DNA of 64,000 nt. Source: Bacillota bacterium. GTDB taxonomy: Bacteria; Bacillota; Clostridia; Christensenellales; Aristaeellaceae. The position numbers were made by a program, and so were the translations under genes. Location: NCBI GenBank assembly GCA_023425025.1, contig JAFADG010000024.1, positions 1 through 64,000 on the forward strand, in the 5' to 3' direction. Positions 53,453 through 61,242 of this stretch are shown here, piece after piece. The notes under the pieces are model-generated. The model worked only from the letters and a program-made list of their open reading frames with translations, did not search any database and was not told the origin of the DNA. Within the stretch, counting starts at the first letter, position 1; the number at the start of each line of letters is the position of its first letter.

Positions 53453-53575
53453 GGCTTCCCCTTCCAGGGGAAGCTATCGGTGAAGCCGACTGATGAAGTA
53501 GTGACTAGCATATATATGTTGTCAGCGCCTCATCCGACGCTGCGCGCCACCTTCCCCTGGAAGGGGAAGGCTATC
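53453..53575. repeat. Inverted pair of TTCCCC palindromes (~120 bp element)
   Basis: GGCTTCCCCTTCCAGGGGAAG (53453-53473) and CCTTCCCCTGGAAGGGGAAGG (53550-53570) flank a spacer with GAAGCCGACTGATGA and its inverted counterpart TCATCCGACGCTG. A single arm of the same family is at 27211-27258. The gap 53398-53640 holds no gene. Confidence 0.65.
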
Positions 53576-53640
53576 GTATGCGTATTCTTCCCATAGGGCA
53601 TGCACGGTCATGCCTTTTTACTTGAAAGGATGAACACACG

Positions 53641-54813
53641 ATGGATATCCGCCAGGAATCACTGAAAAAGCATTATGAATGGCATGGGAAAATCGAGGTC
53701 GTCTCCCGGGCGCCCTTAGGCACGCGGGAGGAGCTTTCCCTGGCGTATACCCCCGGCGTGGCAGAGCCGTGCCTTGCCATCCAAAAGGACTATGACCAGT
53801 CCTTCACGCTCACCCGCCGGCACAACCTGGTGGCCGTCATCACCGACGGCACTGCGGTGCTGGGGCTTGGCGACATCGGCCCGGAGGCCGGCATGCCGGT
53901 CATGGAGGGCAAGTGCGCCTTATTTAAAACCTTTGCGGATGTGGATGCCTTTCCCCTGTGCATCCGATCCAAGGATGTGGACGAGCTGGTGCGCACCATC
54001 TACCTGATTTCCGGCAGCTTTGGCGGCATCAATCTGGAGGATATCGCCGCGCCCCGCTGCTTTGAGGTGGAACGCCGGCTGAAAGAGCTTTGCGATATCC
54101 CGGTCTTCCATGACGATCAGCACGGCACCGCCATCGTGGTGGCCGCAGCCCTTTTAAACGCGCTGAAGGTGGTTAAAAAGGACATCGGCAGCATACGGCT
54201 TATCGTCAACGGCGCCGGGTCCGCCGGCATCGCCATCGCCAGGCACCTTCTGAACCTGGGCGTGAAGCGCCTTACCATGGTGGACCGCTTCGGCATAATC
54301 GACGAGGGGATGAGCGAGCTGAATCCCGCCCAGGCGGAAATGGCCCTTGTCACCAACCGGGCGCATCTGCGCGGCGCCCTTGCCGACGCCATGCGCGGTG
54401 CGGACGTGTTTGTGGGCGTATCCGCCCCCAACGTGGTAACGAAAGAAATGGTAGCATCCATGGCCAATGACGCCATCGTTTTCGCCATGGCCAACCCCGT
54501 ACCGGAAATCATGCCGGACCTGGCCCAGGAAGCCGGCGCGCGGGTAGTAGGTACCGGCCGCAGCGACTTTCCCAACCAGATCAACAATGTGCTGGCCTTC
54601 CCCGGCATTTTCCGCGGCGCGCTGGACGCCCGGGCCAGTGCCATCAATGAGGAAATGAAAATGGCCGCCTCCCACGCGCTGGCTTCGCTGGTTGCGGATA
54701 CGGAACTGCGGGAGGATTATATTCTGCCCAATCCCCTGGACAAGCGGGTCAGCCGCGCCGTGGCGGACGCCGTCATCCAAACCGCCAGGGAAACGGGCGT
54801 GGCGAGGATGTGA
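53641..54813 (+). CDS. NAD(P)-dependent malic enzyme
   Basis: Malic enzyme oxidatively decarboxylates malate to pyruvate. The 390-residue length fits the short bacterial type. Visible are SLAYTPGVAEPCLAI (substrate and Tyr acid), DGTAVLGLGDIGPEAGMPVMEGK with the catalytic-type lysine, FHDDQHGTA (metal-binding acids), and the dinucleotide motif NGAGSAGIAIARHL. It starts with ATG at 53641, 11 bases after GAAAGGA. It may serve the same pyruvate/oxaloacetate node as the nearby Re-citrate synthase. Confidence 0.95.
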   Translation: MDIRQESLKKHYEWHGKIEVVSRAPLGTREELSLAYTPGVAEPCLAIQKDYDQSFTLTRRHNLVAVITDGTAVLGLGDIGPEAGMPVMEGKCALFKTFADVDAFPLCIRSKDVDELVRTIYLISGSFGGINLEDIAAPRCFEVERRLKELCDIPVFHDDQHGTAIVVAAALLNALKVVKKDIGSIRLIVNGAGSAGIAIARHLLNLGVKRLTMVDRFGIIDEGMSELNPAQAEMALVTNRAHLRGALADAMRGADVFVGVSAPNVVTKEMVASMANDAIVFAMANPVPEIMPDLAQEAGARVVGTGRSDFPNQINNVLAFPGIFRGALDARASAINEEMKMAASHALASLVADTELREDYILPNPLDKRVSRAVADAVIQTARETGVARM

Positions 54814-54815
54814 CG

Positions 54816-54870
54816 ATGGAGGGCGCTGCCCTCCATACCACCTGCCAAAGGGATGCATCCCTTTGGAAAC
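54816..54870. repeat. Double-hairpin intergenic repeat, copy D
   Basis: ATGGAGGGC...GCCCTCCAT (54816-54836) and CCAAAGGGAT...ATCCCTTTGG (54845-54866), three bases after the malic enzyme stop. Confidence 0.7.
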
Positions 54871-54915
54871 CCATTTCAAAATAAACAAAAACCATCTCAA
54901 GCCAGGAGATACATC

Positions 54916-55764
54916 ATGACGCAGACAAAGCAGCAGCAGGCCTTGGATAAAATGGCGGCCTTCGGCGGGTTTCAGTGCCCCGCCTGCGGCCTGCCGCTTT
55001 TGATTTGCGAATCCAGCCTGCGCTGCGAAAAAAGCCACACGTACGATATTGCCCGTAAGGGGTACGTTCACCTGCACCACAAAACCGTGCAAAGCGAATA
55101 TGACCGGCAGCTGTTTGAAGCCCGGCGCGCCGTGTTTGAGGCAGGCTTTTACGATCCGGTCCTGGAAGCATTGACGGCCATTTTGAAGTCCCTTGATCCG
55201 GGCGCCATGCTGGACGCGGGCTGCGGTGAAGGCTTTTACACCCACGCCTTAAGCGCCGCATTGCCAAGCAGTCTTTTCATCGGCATTGATTTATCCAAGG
55301 ACGCCATCGTATCCGCGGCGGGCAGAAGCGCCGCGGCGTTGTACTGCGTTGGAGATTTGAACAATCTCCCCTTTGCGGACGGTACCTTTGACGCAATTCT
55401 GAACATTCTCTCCCCCGCCAGCTACAAAAGCTTTGAGCGGGTGCTGAAAAGGCATGGCCGGCTGATCAAGATCATGCCGGGCCGGGAATATTTGAAGGAG
55501 ATGCGGGAAAGGCTGCCCGGGGAAAAGAGTGGATACGACGATACGAAAGTGCCCGAGTATCTCAAGAACCATATGCAGCTTGACACGCTCGACCGCCTGC
55601 ACTATATACAATCCCTGACCCCCGCCCTGTACACCCACTTTTTGAACATGACGCCGCTGACCCAAAGCCTTTCGGCGGATGAGCGGGCAGCGCTTGAAGC
55701 GAGTATTCCCGAAAAGATCACAATCGACCTGCAACTGGCCATGTGCACAAACAAAAGCAAGTAA
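54916..55764 (+). CDS. 23S rRNA (guanine-N1)-methyltransferase RlmA family
   Basis: This 282-residue SAM-dependent methyltransferase is of the RlmA type, which methylates G745/G748 in 23S rRNA helix 35. A zinc-binding Cys3-His cluster opens the protein (CPACGLPLLI, LRCEKSH), followed by the SAM motif MLDAGCGEGFYTHAL at about 100-115. LSPASYKSFERVLK and YLKEMRERL follow the family. The ATG at 54916 is after CCAGGAGAT. In some bacteria the TlrB branch of this family gives macrolide resistance; nothing here shows that. Confidence 0.9.
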   Translation: MTQTKQQQALDKMAAFGGFQCPACGLPLLICESSLRCEKSHTYDIARKGYVHLHHKTVQSEYDRQLFEARRAVFEAGFYDPVLEALTAILKSLDPGAMLDAGCGEGFYTHALSAALPSSLFIGIDLSKDAIVSAAGRSAAALYCVGDLNNLPFADGTFDAILNILSPASYKSFERVLKRHGRLIKIMPGREYLKEMRERLPGEKSGYDDTKVPEYLKNHMQLDTLDRLHYIQSLTPALYTHFLNMTPLTQSLSADERAALEASIPEKITIDLQLAMCTNKSK

Positions 55765-55825
55765 GCTCCTCTATAAAAGATGATGACTTTTGCCTCCTTC
55801 CAGCACATGCCCAGTGCGGCAAAGC

Positions 55826-55844
55826 GGGCGATTATCAATCGCCC
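55826..55844. repeat. Solo GGGCGA palindrome
   Basis: GGGCGATTATCAATCGCCC lies between the RlmA and AAA ATPase genes and matches the end palindromes of the MITE-like elements. Confidence 0.6.
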
Positions 55845-55910
55845 GCCTGCATCGGTCAAGCCAATTTGGATTGTGTTGATTCATCGCTTACTTTAGCGGG
55901 GTGTGAAAGT

Positions 55911-56732
55911 ATGATTTACATAAAGGGAATGACCAGACTTCCCACATCCTATGACGACCGTTATCCCCTGTCCGCCCCGGTGATCAAAAACCTGAACCGG
56001 CTGCCGCTGGACAGCCCCATCACCCTGCTTGCCGGCGACAACGGCAGCGGCAAAACCACGCTGATGGAAACGCTGGCCCGCAAGCTAGGCGCCGTGCGCA
56101 TCGACGGAGAACTGGCCTGCGCATTACCCAAGCTGGGCTCTTTTGCATCCGTCGATAGAGCGCTGCGGTTGGAGATGTCCCGGCATCCCGGCCGGTGCTT
56201 TTATTTTCATGCCGAGGGGTTCGTGCGGTATCTGGACAGCCTGCACCGCATGCGTACTCAGGCCCAGGAAGACCTGATGGATGTGGAAAGGGACTACGCG
56301 GGCCGCTCGCGGCTAGCCCTGGAGCTTGCCTCCATGCCCCACCAGCGGTCGTTGTCTGAATTGAAACAGCTGTACGCCAACGATATCACCTGCCGCTCAC
56401 ACGGCGAAGGGCACCTGGACTTTTACGGAGCCAGGTTTCAACAAGGCGGATTGTTCCTGCTGGATGAGCCGGAAGGCGCGCTGTCGTTTTTCAACCAGTA
56501 CGTGCTGCTGACCATGATCCTGGGCGCAGTGAAAAAAGGCGGCCAGTTCATTATTTCCACCCATTCGCCCATCCTGCTGGCCTGCCCCGGCGCCCGCATT
56601 CTGCACATTCAGGAGGGGCAGATCCGCGAGGTCAAGTACGGCGAGCTGGAAAGCGTACAATTTCTGAAGGATTTTTTAAGCAGCCCCGGCCAGTATACCG
56701 CATCCCTTTTGTCTGAATCAGGAGATGATTGA
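55911..56732 (+). CDS. AAA-type ABC/SMC-like ATPase
   Basis: This 273-residue soluble ATPase resembles single ABC-like domains with ATP-dependent housekeeping or defence roles; the function is unknown. The Walker A motif is LAGDNGSGKTTLME (about 38-51), the signature region is degenerate, and the Walker B motif FLLDEPEGALS is followed by the H-loop FIISTHSPIL. The ATG at 55911 is chosen since the upstream frame crosses a palindromic repeat. It is not part of an evident operon. Confidence 0.86.
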   Translation: MIYIKGMTRLPTSYDDRYPLSAPVIKNLNRLPLDSPITLLAGDNGSGKTTLMETLARKLGAVRIDGELACALPKLGSFASVDRALRLEMSRHPGRCFYFHAEGFVRYLDSLHRMRTQAQEDLMDVERDYAGRSRLALELASMPHQRSLSELKQLYANDITCRSHGEGHLDFYGARFQQGGLFLLDEPEGALSFFNQYVLLTMILGAVKKGGQFIISTHSPILLACPGARILHIQEGQIREVKYGELESVQFLKDFLSSPGQYTASLLSESGDD

Positions 56733-56786
56733 TCCGCGCAAATGACGTTATCAGCGTCTGCCTGACGCCCGCCAAATGCAGCCGGC

Positions 56787-57245
56787 TTATTTTTTTTCCG
56801 TTTGATCCGCAACTCTTTGCAGCAGCTTGATGATCTGAGCATACACCAAAAAGAAGAAGCCAATGAAGAATGCATACACCCACGCAGCGACCGCGGATAT
56901 AAAAGAAAAACCGTTTCCATATACATTTGCCGAATTGCCCATAACAATGCCCATGACAAATCCGATGACAAATACAACATAGGCCAGTACAGTGCAAGTA
57001 ATCGCAACCGGATTGGATGCTATGCGCTTTTCCGGCTGCGCTTTTACTATCAGCTCGTATTCCTCATCCGTTACCGGGATCGCCTTTTTCTTGTAGGTCT
57101 TGCCCGTTTCCTCGTCATATTCGCCATCCCATTCGTCACCGCCAAACTCCTTTTCCCACAAACCCAGGGAGATCAAATGTTTCTGCCTTTTTTCTTCCGT
57201 TTTTGACGCCTGTTCCGTAAGATATTTTTCTACCTTCTCGTGCAC
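56787..57245 (-). CDS. Small membrane protein with two C-terminal helices
   Basis: This 152-residue protein of unknown function has an N-terminal charged cytoplasmic part with KYLTEQASKTEEKRQKHLISLG and a repeated acidic stretch. Two membrane helices follow (about 85-105, AITCTVLAYVVFVIGFVMG, and 118-140). The GTG at 57245 is preferred because AAGGAGAGG is just upstream. An ATG 57 bases further upstream lacks such a site. It is convergent with the AAA ATPase gene. Confidence 0.72.
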   Translation of the reverse strand: MHEKVEKYLTEQASKTEEKRQKHLISLGLWEKEFGGDEWDGEYDEETGKTYKKKAIPVTDEEYELIVKAQPEKRIASNPVAITCTVLAYVVFVIGFVMGIVMGNSANVYGNGFSFISAVAAWVYAFFIGFFFLVYAQIIKLLQRVADQTEKK

Positions 57246-57381
57246 ACTATCCTCTCCTTCCGCAAAATTATACCATAATATTCCTTCCACGGGCAACAGC
57301 AATGATACCTTTCATCACTTGACCCCCTTTTGTTTGCGGTTGGCTAAACACGCTCTGTTTACGACAAAAACCAAATAAAGT

Positions 57382-57404
57382 GAACTTATTCGGAAATTAA
57401 CACA
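57382..57404. promoter_or_regulatory. Long direct repeat 1 upstream of the ytfQ-like gene
   Basis: GAACTTATTCGGAAATTAACACA is almost identical to the sequence at 57443-57466. The two are about 61 bases apart centre to centre, near six helix turns, in the same orientation. Confidence 0.6.
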
Positions 57405-57442
57405 CCCTCCTTGAAGGATGACACACATTTAATAAAAAAATC

Positions 57443-57466
57443 GAACTCTATTCAGAAATTAACACA
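57443..57466. promoter_or_regulatory. Long direct repeat 2, abutting the -35 box
   Basis: It ends exactly one base before the -35 hexamer (57467). This placement and the tandem arrangement are typical of class II AraC-family activator sites. Confidence 0.6.
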
Positions 57467-57495
57467 TTCATTTCCAATAGACAGTGACATATAAT
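57467..57495 (+). promoter_or_regulatory. Promoter of the furanose-type ABC operon
   Basis: A perfect TATAAT (57490-57495) with a poor -35 (TTCATT, 57467-57472) 17 bases upstream. The weak -35 box suggests it needs an activator. Confidence 0.55.
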
Positions 57496-57548
57496 TTTCC
57501 CAACAAGACATGGAGATCATGTCCAAAATCGAATGGAGGTATTGCCTC

Positions 57549-58553
57549 ATGAAAAAACTGGTGGCACTGGTACTATGCGTATTGATGGTGGCCGGCTTGG
57601 CCGCAACGGTAAGCGCCGAAAAACCGCTGACCGTCGCTTTCTCGCAGATTGGCCAGGAGTCCGACTGGCGCACCGCCAACACCGACGACCTGTGCAACGC
57701 CATCAAGGCCGAGGGCTGGAACCTGGTGTATGACGATGCCCAGCAGAAGCAGGAAAATCAGATCAAGGCGCTGCGCAACTTCATCTCCCAGGATGTCGAT
57801 TACATCCTCTTCACCGGCGTTGTGACCACCGGCTGGGATGAGGTCCTCAAGGAAGTCAACGAGGCCGAGATTCCCCTGATCCTGGTCGACCGTATGCCCG
57901 ACTGCGCGGACGAAATCGAGTACGCTGCCGCTTTTGGCGGTGACTTCACCGAGGAAGGCCGCAGGATGGGCTTCTGGGCCGGCAACTATTTGAAGAGCCT
58001 GGGCCGCGGCGAAGAAGAGATCAGCGCGGTCGTGCTGGAAGGCACCACTGGCGCCACAGCCGCCACCGAGCGCACCAACGGCATCAACGAGGCGCTTGTA
58101 AGCTTCCCCAACATCAAGGTCGTTGCCTCCCAGACCGGCAACTTCACCCGTGCCGAAGGCCAGGCCGTGATGGAGAGCTTCCTGAAATCCCAGCCTGATA
58201 TCGACCTCTTGTTCGCTGAGAACGATGACATGGCCCTTGGCGCCATCGCCGCCATCAAGGCCGCGGGCAAGGTACCGGGCAAGGATATCATCATCGTTGG
58301 CTGTGACGCCGTGAAGACCGCGTTTGAAGCGATCGTCGCGGGCGAAATGAACGCCACCATCGAGTGCACGCCGCTCTACTCCCCGTTTGTCATCCAGGCC
58401 ATCAAGGATCTGGAAGCCGGCAAGACCTTCGAAAAGGGCGTGCTGCATCCGGAAGAGTTCGTGTATGACCTGGCCGGCGGTATCGCCTACACCGCGGACG
58501 GCGCCAAGCTGTCCCAAAAGGCTGAGGACGATCTGCCCAACCGCAAGTACTAA
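57549..58553 (+). CDS. YtfQ-like furanose-binding protein
   Basis: This 334-residue periplasmic-binding-protein (family 4) has a signal peptide (KKLVALVLCVLMVAGLAAT, cleavage near VSA-EK). The mature start KPLTVAFSQIGQESDW and the DAQQKQENQIKALRNFI and VVTTGWDEVLKE blocks closely follow E. coli YtfQ, which binds galactofuranose. It is the first gene of a four-gene importer. No lipobox is seen. The ligand is inferred to be a free furanose sugar such as an arabinofuranose or galactofuranose. Confidence 0.9.
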   Translation: MKKLVALVLCVLMVAGLAATVSAEKPLTVAFSQIGQESDWRTANTDDLCNAIKAEGWNLVYDDAQQKQENQIKALRNFISQDVDYILFTGVVTTGWDEVLKEVNEAEIPLILVDRMPDCADEIEYAAAFGGDFTEEGRRMGFWAGNYLKSLGRGEEEISAVVLEGTTGATAATERTNGINEALVSFPNIKVVASQTGNFTRAEGQAVMESFLKSQPDIDLLFAENDDMALGAIAAIKAAGKVPGKDIIIVGCDAVKTAFEAIVAGEMNATIECTPLYSPFVIQAIKDLEAGKTFEKGVLHPEEFVYDLAGGIAYTADGAKLSQKAEDDLPNRKY

Positions 58554-58584
58554 TGCTCACAAAGGCCTTGGTTTTTCGGGCCGA

Positions 58585-58614
58585 GACGGATGAGGGCCGA
58601 CGCCCTCATCCGTC
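58585..58614 (+). terminator. Attenuating hairpin after the binding-protein gene
   Basis: GACGGATGAGGGC pairs perfectly with GCCCTCATCCGTC around a 4-base loop, between the binding protein and the ATPase. A T-run is lacking, so it may instead stabilise the upstream mRNA. Confidence 0.6.
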
Positions 58615-58660
58615 CTTCGCGTATAAAGGCGGAAGCATTCCGGATTGAGGGGATGATGTT

Positions 58661-60172
58661 TTGCAGGACAATGTTCTGGAAATGAAGGGCATTTCCATAG
58701 CGTTCCCGGGCGTCAAAGCGTTGGACAATGTGGATTTTTCATTGAAAAGGGGCGAGGTGCACGCGCTGCTGGGCGAAAACGGCGCAGGCAAATCCACCTT
58801 GATCAAATGCCTGACCGGGGTCCACCATATGGATGCGGGCACCATCGAGCTGGATGGCCAGACCGTACGGCCTTCCACCCCCCAGGCCGCCATGGCCATG
58901 GGCATATCAACGGTGTTCCAGGAGATCAACCTGTGCTTAAACCTTACGGTGGCGGAAAACATATTCATCGGACGCCAGCCGATGAAACGCGGGCAGATTG
59001 ACTGGAAGCTGATCAACCGCCGGGCGGCGGAGCTTATGAAGCGCATGGGCATGTCCATTGATGTCACCCGTCCGCTTTCCTACTATTCCATAGCGATCCA
59101 GCAGATGGCGTCCATCGCCCGGGCGGTGGATATCAGGGCCAAGGTGCTCATACTGGATGAGCCGACCTCCTCCCTGGACGAGCATGAGGTGAAGCGGCTG
59201 TTTGGCGTCATGCGGGACCTGAAGGACAAGGGCCTGGGCATCATCTTCATCACCCACTTTCTGGACCAGGTGTTTCAAATCTCCGACAGGATTACGGTGC
59301 TTCGCAACGGCCGTCTGGTGGGTGAGTATCAGGCACAGGAAATCACCAAGCTTGACCTTGTCACCCACATGATCGGCAAGGACATGAACGAGATCTTCAA
59401 CTTAAAGCGCGCGGAACAAAAACCTGATGCCGCGGCGGTGCTGGAGGCCGACCACATCGGCGTGCCCGGCAAGGTGGAAGACATATCGCTGTCGGTCAAA
59501 AAGGGCGAGCTGAAAGGGTTTGCGGGGCTTTTGGGCTCCGGGCGCACCGAAACCGCGGAGATGCTCTTTGGCGTAACGCGCCCGCTGCGCGGCACGGTGA
59601 AGGTGAACGGCAAGGCCTTGCCGCTCAAATCGCCGCTGGATGCCATTTTGAACAAGGTGGCGTTCTGTCCCGAGGACCGCAAGCGCGACGGGATCATCGG
59701 CGATTTGTCCGTGCGTGAGAACATATCCCTGGCTGTACAGGCCAAGCGCGGCTTTTTAAAGCCAATGCCCCCAAAGGAGCAGCAGGCGCTGGCTGATAAA
59801 TACATACGGCTTCTTTCCATCGCGACGCCCGACGCCGACAAAAAGGTCGGTGAGCTGTCAGGCGGCAATCAGCAAAAGGTCATCCTCGCGCGCTGGATGG
59901 CTACCGATCCCGACGTGCTGATCCTTGACGAGCCGACCCGCGGCATCGACGTGGGCGCCAAGGCCGAGATTCAGCGCCTGATGCTTAGCATGTGTGAAAA
60001 GGATATGGCGGTGATCTTCATCAGCTCCGAGCTGGATGAGATCATCCGTTGCGCCAACCGCATCATCGTCATGCGGGACGGCGAAAAGGCGGCGGAGCTG
60101 GACGGCGAAAGCTGCCAGCAGTCGGATATACTGGCCATCATCGCCAACGAGGCCCGGGAGGTGAGCGTATGA
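58661..60172 (+). CDS. YtfR-like sugar ABC transporter ATPase (two domains)
   Basis: This 503-residue ATPase has two nucleotide-binding domains, as in the RbsA/YtfR family. The first domain has Walker A GENGAGKST and LDEPTSSLD. The second has a degenerate Walker A region (GLLGSGRTETAE), LSGGNQQKVILARW and LDEPTRGIDVG. It powers the import of a monosaccharide. A TTG start at 58661 is used, with GAGGGG upstream; the next in-frame ATG is 21 bases later. The stop overlaps the permease start (ATGA). Confidence 0.92.
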   Translation: MQDNVLEMKGISIAFPGVKALDNVDFSLKRGEVHALLGENGAGKSTLIKCLTGVHHMDAGTIELDGQTVRPSTPQAAMAMGISTVFQEINLCLNLTVAENIFIGRQPMKRGQIDWKLINRRAAELMKRMGMSIDVTRPLSYYSIAIQQMASIARAVDIRAKVLILDEPTSSLDEHEVKRLFGVMRDLKDKGLGIIFITHFLDQVFQISDRITVLRNGRLVGEYQAQEITKLDLVTHMIGKDMNEIFNLKRAEQKPDAAAVLEADHIGVPGKVEDISLSVKKGELKGFAGLLGSGRTETAEMLFGVTRPLRGTVKVNGKALPLKSPLDAILNKVAFCPEDRKRDGIIGDLSVRENISLAVQAKRGFLKPMPPKEQQALADKYIRLLSIATPDADKKVGELSGGNQQKVILARWMATDPDVLILDEPTRGIDVGAKAEIQRLMLSMCEKDMAVIFISSELDEIIRCANRIIVMRDGEKAAELDGESCQQSDILAIIANEAREVSV

Positions 60173-61242
60173 AGCGCAAAGTAAGCTGGGAGAGCATCGT
60201 CCGCTCCAAAATATTCTGGGCAGTCGTCGCGGAAGCGCTGATCCTGCTGGTCAGCCTGCTCCTCCGGCCGGATTTTCTGAAAATTGAATTCAACCAGGCC
60301 ACAGGCATGCTCTACGGCGTACCCATTGATATATTGAACCGCTCGGCAGAGATCATCATCATCGGCATGGGCATGACGCTTGTCATCGCCCTTGGCGGCA
60401 CGGACCTGTCGGTGGGCGCTTTGGTCGCGGTATCAGGGGCAATGGCTTTGAAATTCCTGCGCTGGGACGTTTTGCTCTACCCTACGCCGGGCGATTATAC
60501 CATCATGCCCTTCTTCCTGGTGATCCTGGTGCCGCTTGCCGTGTGCGCCGCCATGGGCGCGTTCAACGGCCTGCTCATTTCCAAGCTTGGCATGCAGCCG
60601 ATTATCGCCACGCTGATTTTGATGGTTGCGGGCCGCGGCATCGCGCAGATTACCACCAACGGCAAGCAGTTTACGACTATGTATACGCCCTTTCAGTTCA
60701 TCGGCCAGGGCAAGCTTCTTTGGCTGCCCATGCCGATCATTATCGCCGCTGTAGTCGTCCTGTGCGTCGCACTGTTTACACGCAAAACGGCCTTTGGCAT
60801 GTTTGTGGAATCCGTAGGCGTCAACCCCAGCGCCAGCCGCGTATCGGGGCTGCGGTCCAACCGCATCATCATGATCGCCTACATACTGACCGGCCTTTTG
60901 TCGGGCATAGCGGGGCTCATTTATTCCAGCCGCATCTCCTCGTGCGACTCCAACAACGCCGGCGTCAACAATGAAATGGACGCGATTCTGACGGTGGTCA
61001 TCGGCGGCACCAGCATGTCGGGCGGCAAATTCAGCCTGGCCGGCACGGTGATCGGCGCGCTGATCATGCGCACCATCATTACGCTGGTATACTTCTTCGG
61101 CATCGTTTCGGAAGCCATCCTGGCGTTTGAGGCCATGATCATCGCGGTAGTGATCGTGCTGCAGTCGGAGCCTGTGCGAAAAGCCATGGCCAGGCGCGGC
61201 AGCCGCCGCAAGGAAACAACAGGGGGTGTGGTCCGTGCTTAA
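60169..61242 (+). CDS. YtfT-like sugar ABC transporter permease
   Basis: This 357-residue membrane permease of the RbsC/YtfT family has about ten helices, with the family signature GMGMTLVIALGGTDLSVGAL (positions 64-83) and SVGVNPSASRVSGLRSNR in the cytoplasmic loop. The ATG at 60169 overlaps the ATPase stop as ATGA. It pairs with the next permease to form a heterodimer, as in YtfT-YjfF. Confidence 0.92.
   Translation: MKRKVSWESIVRSKIFWAVVAEALILLVSLLLRPDFLKIEFNQATGMLYGVPIDILNRSAEIIIIGMGMTLVIALGGTDLSVGALVAVSGAMALKFLRWDVLLYPTPGDYTIMPFFLVILVPLAVCAAMGAFNGLLISKLGMQPIIATLILMVAGRGIAQITTNGKQFTTMYTPFQFIGQGKLLWLPMPIIIAAVVVLCVALFTRKTAFGMFVESVGVNPSASRVSGLRSNRIIMIAYILTGLLSGIAGLIYSSRISSCDSNNAGVNNEMDAILTVVIGGTSMSGGKFSLAGTVIGALIMRTIITLVYFFGIVSEAILAFEAMIIAVVIVLQSEPVRKAMARRGSRRKETTGGVVRA

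Noticed and set aside
49352..55844. Possible CRISPR array from repeated palindromes
   Set aside because: The repeats are scattered singly between genes with no regular spacers and no cas genes.
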